Assembly (NCBI GenBank): GCA_021295675.1
Contig: JAGWBY010000071.1
Location: 24,331 to 40,987 of the forward strand
Length of the DNA stretch: 16,657 nt
DNA from: Candidatus Latescibacterota bacterium
GTDB taxonomy: Bacteria > Latescibacterota > UBA2968 > UBA8231
Reading direction: 5' to 3'
The notes beneath the pieces are model-generated. The model had not been told where the DNA came from, ran no database searches, and worked only from the letters and a program-made list of their open reading frames with translations. Position numbers and translations under genes: made by a program. Positions 1 through 8,137 of the stretch are shown in pieces. Positions within the stretch are counted from its first letter, which is position 1. Each line of letters opens with the position of its first letter.

Positions 1-389
1 TACTCGACAGCTTTGACCCGCGCTCGCGCAAGCCGCTCGAGTCGATCAACCGCTCGACGACGCCGTGGACCTTTGAGACTAACTTGCGCATCGACAAGGG
101 CTTCTCGCTGTTTGGTCTCAATGCCAAGGTCTATAGCCGCATTATGAACCTCTTCAATCGCAAGAATGTGCTCAACGTGTACAACCGCACCGGCTCCGAC
201 AAGGACGACGGCTTCTTGACCAATCCGGAATTGAGCCAACAGATCGTCGAGGCCAGCGGCGGGCAACAGTACGTGCAACTCTACGAGGCGATCAACTTGC
301 TCAACCGTCAGGCCTACTGGTCCAACGAGGGCGGCGATATCTACGACGCGCCGCGCCAGATTCGCTTCGGTCTGCAGTTCGATTTCTAG
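1..389 (+). CDS. TonB-dependent receptor-like outer-membrane protein, C-terminal end (5' truncated by window)
   Basis: The frame is open from base 3 to the TAG at 387-389, so only the last 128 residues or so are present and the start lies outside the window. The visible part alternates polar and aromatic residues as in beta-strands. It contains a 'RIMNLFNRKNV' segment of the kind found near the end of TonB-dependent receptor barrels, where 'NLFN(R/K)' recurs, and it ends in Phe (LQFDF), the usual C-terminal residue recognised by the BAM machinery. A TTG inside the frame at 84 is not the real start. The next gene begins 15 nt downstream, so the two are probably co-transcribed. Barrel identity is moderately sure; the TonB-receptor assignment rests on these short motifs and on the neighbours, because the plug domain is not in view. 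Confidence 0.7.
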   Translation, partial: LDSFDPRSRKPLESINRSTTPWTFETNLRIDKGFSLFGLNAKVYSRIMNLFNRKNVLNVYNRTGSDKDDGFLTNPELSQQIVEASGGQQYVQLYEAINLLNRQAYWSNEGGDIYDAPRQIRFGLQFDF

Positions 390-404
390 GAAAGAGAGGA
401 AGCT

Positions 405-3400
405 ATGAGAAAGTTTGTTTATCTATTTGCGGCGGCGACGCTCTTGCTCCTAGTCGGCACTGTCCAAGCCCGCGAAGAGTGGGGCGCACCGGCCGCCAAA
501 CTGGCCCAAGACGATGTCGAGGTGTCCACCGAACGGACCCAACTCAACATCAACAATATGGCCATGTGGATACAGAGTGATGGCTGGTCGGCTCGCAACC
601 CGCTCAACGGCAATTCGGGCGTGACCTATCCGCGCTCGACCGACCAAGTCATCTTCCAAGACGGCATCATCTGGGGAGGACGGGTCAAGGACGGCAATGA
701 CCAAGAATTGCGCGTAGGCGGCCAGACGTACGAGATTGGCACGGTGCCAGGCGTCATCGAGTCCAAGGGCGTGGCCCAAGACCGCGACACGGCCCGACTC
801 TACCGGATCCGCCGCGATTGGGCGACTGCCGATTTGCGGCTAGACGCCTCCGAAGTTCTCAACATCGGTTTGAGCCAGGTCACCGATGCCCACGAGGAGG
901 CGGTGCGCGCCCAATACGAGCGCGATTGGATGGAGTGGCCAGCCGACCAGGGTGCGCCCTATTACGACAACGACTCCAACGGCAACTACGATCCATCGGT
1001 CGACGAGCCAGGTTTGGCTAACGCGGATCAGGTGATCTGGTTTGCCATTAACGATCTGGACCAGGGTGCCACCACCAATCTCTACGGCTCTTTGCCCATC
1101 GGCTTGGAGACCCAGGTCACGCTCTGGGGCTATGCGCGCAGCGACGCCTTGGGCGACGTGATCTTCAAGAAGTACAAGATCATCTACAAGGGTACCGCAG
1201 AGGCCACGGACGATGCGGTGATCGAAGACATGTATTTCGCCCAGTGGTCCGATCCAGATCTAGGCGATTTCGGCGACGACTTTGCCGGTGCTGACGTCGG
1301 CCTGAGCTTGGGTTATGTGTACAACTCGATCGACGACGACTCGCATTACGTCACCTTCGGCTTGGCCCCACCGGCTGCCGGCTACGACTTTTTACAAGGC
1401 CCGATCGTACCGGTTTATCAGCTAGACGACGACGGCAATATTGCCGTCGATGATGACGGCAACCAACTGCTCGACGAGAGCTCGGTGGCCATCTTCAACG
1501 ATGGGCTGCGTTCCGGCTACAAGAACTTGCCGATGACAGCCTTCGTGTACTTTGCCGCCGGTAGCGCGATATCCGATCCAGAACTGGGCGAATACATAGG
1601 CACTCAGCAGTGGTACAATCTGCTGCGCGGCTTCCAGCCGCAGGACGATGTTGAAAACCCCGTGCCCTACACCAATCCCCTGACCAATACCGACACCAAA
1701 TTCACGCTCGACGGCGATCCGACCAGAGCCACCGGCTGGAACGACGGCGTGCCGCTGCCGGCCGGCGACCGGCGCATAGTGCTGGCCACCGGGCCTTTCG
1801 AGATGGCATTGGGCGATACCCAAGAAGTGGTAGTCGCGCTGCTGGGCGGCATTTCTACTGACCGCCTGCGTAGCGTCTCCAAGCTAAAATTCACCGACCA
1901 GTTCGTACAGGACGCCTACAACAGCTTCTTTCAGGTGCCCAAGCCGCCGGCCCAGCCCAATGTCCGCCTAGTCGAGCTGGACCAGACCATCGTACTCAAT
2001 TGGGGTTGGGATCCAGAGTCGGTGACCAAGACCGAAAGCGGGGGTTCGCCTGGCTTTGATTTTGAGGGTTATAATGTTTACCAATTGCCTTCGGCCGAGG
2101 CGACGCTGGACCAAGCTACCAAGATCGCCACTTTTGATCTAGTCAACGGGGTGACGACCATATTGGGTATCGCTCTCGACGAGCAGTCTGGCGTGGTTCT
2201 GGACGTGCCTTTGCAGATCGGTAACGACGGCGGTCTCCAGCGATATATCACCATGACCAGCGACGCGATACGCGGCGGTCCGCTGGTCAATGGCCAGCAG
2301 TACTACTTCGCGGTGACTGCCTACAGCCGTGCCACTTCGGAAGAGGCGGCGACGATCACCACCTTAGAGAGCAGCCCGCAGAACATCATCTGCGTTCCAC
2401 AAGCCGCGCCTCTGGGCATCGCGCGCACTCATGAGGAACCCGGTGAGGTGCTGCCCGTCGAACACACCAAGGGCATCGGCGACGCCAGTGTATGGGCAAT
2501 GGTGATCGACCCCACGGCCCTGCAGCAGGCAGCCTACAAGGTCACCTTCAACGACGACGCGACTTGGAGTCTGTCGCGCGGCGGAGAGATCCTAGTTGAC
2601 CGGGAGAGCAATATTTCCCTCGACGAGAGCTATCCCATCGTCGACGGTCTCCAGGTCAAGGTAGGTAATCTGGTCTTCACCAATCCGACGACCTACAAAA
2701 GTGCCGCAGTGACTAACGACGCCAATCCGGACGATGGCGACCTTCACCTCTGGGGTGACGGTACGCTCTTCGGTTATAACGACGGCTATGGATCAACCTT
2801 CTGGGAAGGTGGCGGTGCCGGTGACAATCGGCTGGTGCGCGATATCGAGTTCCGCTTCACCGGCGTGTGGGACGCCGATAGCACCGCAATTGTCGAGGGC
2901 GGCTCGATGGCGACCCTCGGTGGCGTTAGCGGTGGCAGCGGCGAGCGCGATATTGCGGCGCATCCCTTCAAGCCCGCCGAGGTGTCGGATTCGACCGGTG
3001 CCTTTCTCCAGCGCGTGCCCTTTGAGATCTGGGACGTGGAGGATCCGGACAATCCGCGCCAGTTGAACGCCGTGTTTTATGACCGCGGTGCCGACGGGTC
3101 GAGAGACGATGGTAGCGTTGTTTATCACCAGACCTACAACATGCCGGGTCGCGACTATATCACCATCGTCCACACCGATTACGATCCGACCAAGATCCAC
3201 GAACTGACGGACGATAACACCACGTGGGTTTACTTCTTCTATCAAGGAGGTGCTTCGGTCTGGTCGACGGGCGACGTAATGAAGATCACCATCGGCAATA
3301 CCGTGGTGGCTGGTGAGGACGAGTTTGAGTTCAGCGTGACGGCCGAGACGTACTCCGAAGCATTGGCCAAGGAAAACGTCGATAAGATCAATGTCTTCCC

Positions 3401-3695
3401 CAATCCCTACCTCGGCGTCAATACGGCGGAGACCAGTCGTTACAGCCACTTCGTAACCTTCAGCCACCTGCCGCCCAAGGCGAATATCCGCATCTTCGAC
3501 ATGAGCGGTACGCTGGTGCGCACGATTGAGAAGGACGACCCGTCGCAGTTCACGCGCTGGGATCTGCAAAACCAAAACCAGTTGCCGGTGGCCAGCGGCA
3601 TGTATATCGCCCATATCGAACTGCCGGGGCTCGGCGAGAGTCGGATCCTCAAGCTGGCCGTCATCCAAGAGCAGCAATTCTTGGAGAGCTTCTAA
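405..3695 (+). CDS. Large exported protein with fibronectin III-like region and T9SS type A-like C-terminal sorting domain
   Basis: This 1096-residue protein starts at an ATG preceded by GAGAGGAAG. Residues 1-22 form a signal peptide (basic MRK, hydrophobic core, VQA cleavage region). An acidic loop at 188-201 (DNDSNGNYDPSVDE) resembles a calcium-binding EF-hand/dockerin loop, followed by a segment rich in W and D (ADQVIWFAINDLD). Residues from about 513 to 650 look like a fibronectin type III domain, with 'VLNWGW' and 'EGYNVYQ' strands and a final 'YYFAVTAYS'. Residues from about 993 to 1090 form a C-terminal domain with 'NVFPNPY' at 996-1002, then 'IRIFDMSGTLVRT' and 'ASGMYIAHIE', the pattern of T9SS type A sorting and FlgD-like domains. 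I infer secretion across the outer membrane or surface display. No catalytic motif was recognised, so its function is unknown. It lies between a TonB-receptor-like gene and a PorV-like gene. Confidence 0.8.
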   Translation: MRKFVYLFAAATLLLLVGTVQAREEWGAPAAKLAQDDVEVSTERTQLNINNMAMWIQSDGWSARNPLNGNSGVTYPRSTDQVIFQDGIIWGGRVKDGNDQELRVGGQTYEIGTVPGVIESKGVAQDRDTARLYRIRRDWATADLRLDASEVLNIGLSQVTDAHEEAVRAQYERDWMEWPADQGAPYYDNDSNGNYDPSVDEPGLANADQVIWFAINDLDQGATTNLYGSLPIGLETQVTLWGYARSDALGDVIFKKYKIIYKGTAEATDDAVIEDMYFAQWSDPDLGDFGDDFAGADVGLSLGYVYNSIDDDSHYVTFGLAPPAAGYDFLQGPIVPVYQLDDDGNIAVDDDGNQLLDESSVAIFNDGLRSGYKNLPMTAFVYFAAGSAISDPELGEYIGTQQWYNLLRGFQPQDDVENPVPYTNPLTNTDTKFTLDGDPTRATGWNDGVPLPAGDRRIVLATGPFEMALGDTQEVVVALLGGISTDRLRSVSKLKFTDQFVQDAYNSFFQVPKPPAQPNVRLVELDQTIVLNWGWDPESVTKTESGGSPGFDFEGYNVYQLPSAEATLDQATKIATFDLVNGVTTILGIALDEQSGVVLDVPLQIGNDGGLQRYITMTSDAIRGGPLVNGQQYYFAVTAYSRATSEEAATITTLESSPQNIICVPQAAPLGIARTHEEPGEVLPVEHTKGIGDASVWAMVIDPTALQQAAYKVTFNDDATWSLSRGGEILVDRESNISLDESYPIVDGLQVKVGNLVFTNPTTYKSAAVTNDANPDDGDLHLWGDGTLFGYNDGYGSTFWEGGGAGDNRLVRDIEFRFTGVWDADSTAIVEGGSMATLGGVSGGSGERDIAAHPFKPAEVSDSTGAFLQRVPFEIWDVEDPDNPRQLNAVFYDRGADGSRDDGSVVYHQTYNMPGRDYITIVHTDYDPTKIHELTDDNTTWVYFFYQGGASVWSTGDVMKITIGNTVVAGEDEFEFSVTAETYSEALAKENVDKINVFPNPYLGVNTAETSRYSHFVTFSHLPPKANIRIFDMSGTLVRTIEKDDPSQFTRWDLQNQNQLPVASGMYIAHIELPGLGESRILKLAVIQEQQFLESF

Positions 3696-3735
3696 GATGC
3701 ACAGGATCTCAAAGGAAGAAACAGGAGACTATTCC

Positions 3736-4758
3736 ATGCTTCGACATAGCTTTCGCATCTCGACGATCCTGCTGGCGCTGGTTTTCGCTTCGGCTTCGGC
3801 CTTTGCCGATGGCCAGGATCGCGCTGGTACGGCCGCCGCTCCGGAACTGCTGATTCCGGTCGGCGCACGCGACATGGCCTTGGGCGGTGCCTCGATTGCC
3901 ACCACTTCTGGTCTGGAGGCCCTGCACTGGAACCCGGCGGGTCTGCCCAAGTCCGAATCCAACGCGGGCATCCTGTTTTCGACGATGTCCTATCTGGCGG
4001 ATACCCGCATCAACTATCTGGCCACCGGTGCCAACTTCAAGAGCGTCGGCTCGCTGGCCCTCAATATCAAGGCACTGGATTTCGGCGCAATCCCGGTGAC
4101 GACTGAGGCCAATCCAGACGGCACCGGTGCGACCTTTTCGCCGACCTTCTTCACCTTGGGCCTGACCTTTGCGAAGGAACTGACTGATCGCATCGCCGTC
4201 GGGATTACCAGCCATTATATCATCAACCGCATCCAGCGCGTCGAGGCCACCGCGGCTTCGTTTAGCGCCGGTTTGCAATACGCCAATCTGGGCGGGGTTG
4301 CCGGTCTAGACTTGGGCGTGGCGCTCAAGCACATCGGCACGCGGATGCAGTTTGGCGGTTCCGGTCTGTTGCGTCGCGGCCAGATTAACGAAGCGCGCCG
4401 CGGACCCTCTGACTACAATATAGAGGCTAGCTCGGCTGATCTGCCCTCGACGTTTGAGTTCGGTCTGAGCTATCGCTATATGGACGCGATCAACTTGTCC
4501 TCGGTCTTCCGGCACAACAACTTCGCCTACGACCAGTACAGATTGGGTGCCGAGTACATGTTGGCCGATTTCTTCGCCCTGCGCGCTGGTTTCGACTACG
4601 CGCCCAACTCGACCGACGACTACATCTACGGCACCAGCTTCGGCTTTGGTCTGAATATAGATGCCGGGACGATCAAAGATTTGCGCGTTGATTACGCCTA
4701 CACTACGGTCGAGTATTTCGACGCGCTCAACACCTTTACCTTTCAGTTCGGGTTCTGA
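3736..4758 (+). CDS. PorV/PorQ-like outer-membrane beta-barrel protein
   Basis: This is a 340-residue protein. I chose the ATG at 3736 because AGGAG lies about 8 nt upstream and a clear signal peptide follows (MLRHSFRIS, then a hydrophobic stretch ending ASASAFA at residue 24). An in-frame ATG at 3697, one base after the preceding stop, would put 13 polar residues before the signal and is less likely. The mature N-terminus has the PorV/PorQ/UPF0164 signature: 'PVGARDMALGGASIA' at about 41-55 and 'NPAGL' at 66-70. Strands then alternate with glycine- and aromatic-rich turns, and the protein ends in Phe (FQFGF). In characterised T9SS, PorV shuttles cargo from the translocon to the attachment complex. 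Its position directly after a protein with a type A-like sorting domain fits a dedicated shuttle, though other barrel functions (FadL-like transport) are possible. Confidence 0.75.
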   Translation: MLRHSFRISTILLALVFASASAFADGQDRAGTAAAPELLIPVGARDMALGGASIATTSGLEALHWNPAGLPKSESNAGILFSTMSYLADTRINYLATGANFKSVGSLALNIKALDFGAIPVTTEANPDGTGATFSPTFFTLGLTFAKELTDRIAVGITSHYIINRIQRVEATAASFSAGLQYANLGGVAGLDLGVALKHIGTRMQFGGSGLLRRGQINEARRGPSDYNIEASSADLPSTFEFGLSYRYMDAINLSSVFRHNNFAYDQYRLGAEYMLADFFALRAGFDYAPNSTDDYIYGTSFGFGLNIDAGTIKDLRVDYAYTTVEYFDALNTFTFQFGF

Positions 4759-4769
4759 GTTCGACCGTG

Positions 4770-4802
4770 GCGCGGCGCACGTCCTGTGCGCCGCGCAGTT
4801 TT
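4770..4802 (+). terminator. Rho-independent terminator after the PorV-like gene
   Basis: A perfect 11-bp GC-rich stem (GCGCGGCGCAC at 4770-4780 with GTGCGCCGCGC at 4786-4796) closes a 5-nt loop (GTCCT) and is followed by AGTTTT. It lies 11 nt after the stop of the PorV-like gene. The T-tract is short (four T), so termination may be partial. Only about 15 nt separate it from the next start codon. Confidence 0.75.
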
Positions 4803-4817
4803 CATCGGAGATTGCCA

Positions 4818-5747
4818 ATGAAGTGCGTGCGCTGGCTGGCGGTGTTCGTCACCGTTGCTGGATTGGGATGTCAAAGTTCGACCATGACCGCGGCCAAGCT
4901 CTATATCAAACAGGGACAGCCGCAAGAGGCCAAAAAGCAACTCGCCCTGGTCTTGCAGACCGAGCCAGAAAATAGCGAGGCTCACTTGCTCATGGGCAGG
5001 CTCTTAGGCCAAGAGGGTCGCTATGGCGAAATGGCCGAGCATCTAGCGCACGCCGAGCGCAATCCCAAGTTTCAAAGCGAGGTTGAACAAACGCGCCGCC
5101 AATTTTGGACGCGAGAGTACAATGCCGGCGTCGCCCATGCCCAAGGCGAGGCCCCCAATTACGTCATGGCGCGGCACTCGTTTCACAACGCTACCGTCAT
5201 CGACGAAAGTGCACTCGACGCTTGGCGCAACCTCGCGTACGTCTATTACCAGATCGACAGCACGGATGCGGCCATTGCCACCTACCAGAAGATCGCATCG
5301 GCGGCTCCAGAAGACGAGGGCACCTTTTTCAGCCTAGGGTCGCTCTACTTGGAAAATGGCAACCTCGATGAAGCCATCGGTGCCTTGTCACAGGTGGTCA
5401 AGATCAATCCTGAAAATCTCAATGGCCTGACCAATCTCGCCATCGCCCAAGCCCAAGCCGAGGATTACGAGGGAGCCGAGGTCAATTATCGCAAGGTCAT
5501 AGAGCTGAACCCCGATGACTTCAGGCCCCACTTCAACTTGGGCAATCTCTACTGGCAGCAAGAAAAGTACACTGCGGCTAAGCGTGCCTATGAGCAAGTC
5601 CTACATCTCGAACCCGACGACGGGGACGCGCGCTACAACCTCGCCATGGTCCACTTGGCTACAGAGGACATGGATGGCGCGTTGCCGTGCCAGACAATGC
5701 GTTGGTGTGGATGCACTTGGGGACGGTTTATGCCCATAAAGAATTGA
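4818..5747 (+). CDS. TPR-repeat lipoprotein-like protein, C-terminus frameshifted
   Basis: The ATG at 4818 has GGAG 7 nt upstream. An in-frame GTG at 4767 would run through the terminator hairpin and is rejected. Residues 1-18 form a hydrophobic signal ending GLGC, a lipobox-like site that lacks the usual Leu at -3, so lipidation is likely but not certain. From about residue 23 to 285 the protein is a tandem array of tetratricopeptide repeats; clear units include 'AWRNLAYVYYQ', 'TFFSLGSLYLENGNLDEAI', 'NLAIAQAQAEDYEGAE', 'HFNLGNLYWQQEKYTAAK' and 'ARYNLAMVHLATEDMDGAL'. TPRs mediate protein-protein contacts, here probably at an envelope membrane. After residue 289 the frame leaves the repeat and ends in about 20 unrelated residues (CQTMRWCGC...). 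The proper continuation lies in the -1 frame (5687-5797). The protein as read is 309 aa; an intact ancestor would be about 334. Confidence 0.85.
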   Translation: MKCVRWLAVFVTVAGLGCQSSTMTAAKLYIKQGQPQEAKKQLALVLQTEPENSEAHLLMGRLLGQEGRYGEMAEHLAHAERNPKFQSEVEQTRRQFWTREYNAGVAHAQGEAPNYVMARHSFHNATVIDESALDAWRNLAYVYYQIDSTDAAIATYQKIASAAPEDEGTFFSLGSLYLENGNLDEAIGALSQVVKINPENLNGLTNLAIAQAQAEDYEGAEVNYRKVIELNPDDFRPHFNLGNLYWQQEKYTAAKRAYEQVLHLEPDDGDARYNLAMVHLATEDMDGALPCQTMRWCGCTWGRFMPIKN

Positions 5748-5797
5748 TTGAGAAGAGCGAGGCGGCGTATGCGCGGGCCGAGGCACTAGAGGAGTAA
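5687..5797 (+). pseudogene. Out-of-frame 3' remainder of the TPR gene
   Basis: In the -1 frame relative to the TPR gene, this stretch encodes VPDNALVWMHLGTVYAH, a charged linker and AYARAEALEE, then TAA at 5795-5797. That is a textbook second half of a TPR unit with a terminal helix. The first half of the same unit (DMDGAL) is in the main frame just upstream. Aligned to the preceding repeat, about 9 residues (27 nt) should separate them but only 2 nt do, consistent with loss of about 25 nt near 5685-5686. Whether the loss is real or a sequencing/assembly error cannot be decided from this window. Confidence 0.75.
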
Positions 5798-5815
5798 AGC
5801 GCCCGCGCGCTCACT

Positions 5816-7093
5816 ATGCTGCAGTACACCATCCAGCGCATTCTGCTGGCCATCCCAACCCTTCTCGGCATCACCCTACTGACTTTCCTGATTATGCGCT
5901 TGGCACCCGGCGACCCGGTCGATCTGTTCTTGGGCGGGGCCGCTGGTGGCGAGGGGATCTCCACAGACCGCCAGGCGGACATGGAGAAGACGCGCCGGGA
6001 TTTGCGCCGCCAACTCGGGCTGGACCAACCGCTACACCTCCAGTATTTGCACTGGCTTTCCAACTTGGTAGGCGCATTCGACCGAGGGGCTTTGTTGGCC
6101 GACTCCGTGCTCGACGAACTGTCAGACGCGGCGCGGGCCGAGTTGGCCTCGCTCGAGGGCGAGGAGCGCAAGGCGCGGTTCTTGGCGCACTTTCGCCGTC
6201 TGCGTCCCGAGCGCGTCAACGAGCTAGTCGAGTCGCCTTTCTGGCAGAGCCGCCTTTTCTCGCCGACCCAAAACTACGCGTATGGCGGGTCTGGCTTGGA
6301 ATTGGTGCAGGTCGGTAGCTGGCGTTTGGTGACGCTTAATTTGGGTCGCTCCTTCAAGGACCAACAACCGGTCATCGAACACATCCTCGACCGGCTGCCC
6401 ATTACGCTGGAAATCAACCTCATCAGCTTGGTCTTTGCCTATCTAATCGGCGTGCCGCTGGGCATAGTGATCGCGGTCAAGCAAAATACTGCTATCGACC
6501 GCTTGGTTACCACCGGGACCTTCATGCTGTGGTCGATGCCTTCGTTTTGGGTCGGTATGCTATTGATCTTGTTTTTCTGCAACAAGGAATTCTTCCACTG
6601 GTTTCCGGCCTCTGGGATCCAATCCTTGGAAGCTGGGGAAGACTGGGGATTCTGGCGGCTGCTGACCGACCACGCCCACCACATGATTTTGCCGATATTG
6701 GCTTCGACCTACGCCAGCTTCGCTGGCATCTCGCGCTATATGCGCACCAGCATGCTGGAGAATCTGCGGCTGGACTACGTGCGCACCGCCCAAGCCAAGG
6801 GCTTGCGCTACCGCGTTGTGGTGCTGCGCCACGTGCTGCGCAACTCCTTGATTCCCATTGTGACGCTACTGGCTGGGCTTTTGCCAGGAATGATCGCGGG
6901 TTCGGTGTTTATCGAGACGATTTTCACCATTCCGGGCATGGGCTTTTTGGCTTTTCAGTCGGTCATCGTGCGCGATTACCCCGTGGCTATGGCGCTCTTT
7001 ACCATTGGTTCGGCCCTATCGCTGGCGGGGATCTTGGCGGCTGATATTTTGCTCAAGGTCGTGGATCCGCGCATCGACTTTGCGAGTGTGTAG
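5816..7093 (+). CDS. ABC peptide-transporter permease, YejB/DppB-like
   Basis: This 425-residue inner-membrane permease belongs to the binding-protein-dependent oligopeptide importer family. TM1 (about 8-28) is followed by 'APGDP' at 30-34, typical of DppB/OppB proteins. More TMs lie at about 200-222, 236-256, near 290-305 and in the C-terminal third. The EAA loop that contacts the ATPase is at about 309-345 (YVRTAQAKG, then RHVLRNSLIPIV). The C-terminus 'VDPRIDF' resembles E. coli YejB. The protein is about 90-100 residues longer than most relatives: 'QYLHWLSNLV' at 76-85 and 'LNLGRSFKDQQPV' at 174-186, normally close together, are separated by a charged insertion. No strong Shine-Dalgarno site is visible; GAGGAG lies over the old TPR stop about 21 nt upstream. 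The stop abuts the next ATG, so the two permeases are coupled. Confidence 0.92.
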   Translation: MLQYTIQRILLAIPTLLGITLLTFLIMRLAPGDPVDLFLGGAAGGEGISTDRQADMEKTRRDLRRQLGLDQPLHLQYLHWLSNLVGAFDRGALLADSVLDELSDAARAELASLEGEERKARFLAHFRRLRPERVNELVESPFWQSRLFSPTQNYAYGGSGLELVQVGSWRLVTLNLGRSFKDQQPVIEHILDRLPITLEINLISLVFAYLIGVPLGIVIAVKQNTAIDRLVTTGTFMLWSMPSFWVGMLLILFFCNKEFFHWFPASGIQSLEAGEDWGFWRLLTDHAHHMILPILASTYASFAGISRYMRTSMLENLRLDYVRTAQAKGLRYRVVVLRHVLRNSLIPIVTLLAGLLPGMIAGSVFIETIFTIPGMGFLAFQSVIVRDYPVAMALFTIGSALSLAGILAADILLKVVDPRIDFASV

Positions 7094-8137
7094 ATGAGCA
7101 AAGAGGCCGTTGCACAAGGGCAGTCCTACGGACAGGTAGTCTGGAAGCAATTCAAGAAAAACAAACCCGCTCTGCTCAGTCTCTTGGGCATCGTCTTGCT
7201 GGGAGTTTTGGCCTTAAGCGCCGACTTGCTGGCCGGCGACAAGCCGTACTACATGAAGTACAAAGGCGAGACCTACTTTCCGGCCTTCCGCCAATACGCG
7301 GTTTATCTGGGAGTAGCGGACTGGCCGGCGGAATTGAAGCGCCGCCGCAACTTCAAAAAGCTCAAGCTAGAGGAGGCCATCTTCCCGCCGGTGCCTTATG
7401 CCCCGGGCGAAGTCCGCTTGCGGGAGAAGTACCAGCCCCCCGGAGCCGAGCACTGGCTGGGCACGGACCGCTTGGGCCGCGATGTGCTCTCGGGGCTGAT
7501 TCACGGCACGCGCTACGCTTTGACCATCGGTCTAGTGGCGGTGGGCATATCGCTGGCCATTGGCTTGGTCTTGGGGGCGTTGGCCGGCTACTTTGGGGGA
7601 TGGGTTGACTTAGCGCTCTCGCGCCTTTTCGAGCTGTGGGCCGCGATCCCTAGCTTCTTTTTAATATTGACGGTCGCGGCGTTTTTTCCGCCGAGCCTGT
7701 TCTTCGTCATGGCCATTATCGGCCTTACGAGTTGGGTCGGTATCGCCCGCTTGACGCGCTCGCAGTTCTTGCAGGTGCGCAGCTACGATTACGTAGCCGC
7801 CGCGCGTAGCCTCGGGTACTCAAACGGGCGGATCATGTTTCGCCACATCCTGCCCAACGCCGTCGGCCCGATCCTGATCCCGGCGGCCTTCGGAGTTGCA
7901 GGTGCCATCCTCGCCGAGTCGGGATTGAGTTTTTTAGGGGTAGGGATACCAGCAGAAGTGATCACTTGGGGTGCCCTGCTGGCTGGGGCGCGCAGCAATG
8001 CGGCAGCTTGGTGGCTGGTGGTCGTGCCGGGCTTGGCCATTTTTGCGACCGTGACCCTGTACAACCTGTTAGGCGACGGGCTGCGCGACGCGCTAGACCC
8101 CAAGCTGCGCGGCTCAGGCGCTGAGAAAAGCGGGTAG
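7094..8137 (+). CDS. ABC peptide-transporter permease, YejE/DppC-like
   Basis: This 347-residue protein is the partner permease and starts at the base after its neighbour's stop. TM1 is at about 26-46. A periplasmic stretch (about 47-130) contains 'YKGETYFPAF' and 'IFPPVPYAPGE', resembling the long TM1-TM2 loop of YejE rather than the shorter loop of DppC. 'HWLGTDRLGRDVLSGLIHG' at about 119-137 is the DppC/OppC signature. The EAA loop is 'YVAAARSLGYSNGRIMFRH' and 'LPNAVGPIL' at about 234-262, and the end 'GDGLRDALDPK' is family-typical. The pair would form the membrane channel of a peptide importer; its ATPase and periplasmic binding protein are not in this window. The 3' end overlaps the convergent decarboxylase gene by 24 nt. 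Confidence 0.92.
   Translation: MSKEAVAQGQSYGQVVWKQFKKNKPALLSLLGIVLLGVLALSADLLAGDKPYYMKYKGETYFPAFRQYAVYLGVADWPAELKRRRNFKKLKLEEAIFPPVPYAPGEVRLREKYQPPGAEHWLGTDRLGRDVLSGLIHGTRYALTIGLVAVGISLAIGLVLGALAGYFGGWVDLALSRLFELWAAIPSFFLILTVAAFFPPSLFFVMAIIGLTSWVGIARLTRSQFLQVRSYDYVAAARSLGYSNGRIMFRHILPNAVGPILIPAAFGVAGAILAESGLSFLGVGIPAEVITWGALLAGARSNAAAWWLVVVPGLAIFATVTLYNLLGDGLRDALDPKLRGSGAEKSG

Noticed and set aside
2793..3677. Minus-strand ORF of 294 aa inside the exported protein gene
   Set aside because: It is a GC-rich shadow frame; the opposite strand has a signal peptide, domains and a sorting domain.
3709..4278. Minus-strand ORF of 189 aa opposite the PorV-like gene
   Set aside because: Shadow of a clearly coding frame; low-complexity composition rich in Arg, Gly and Gln, with no motif.
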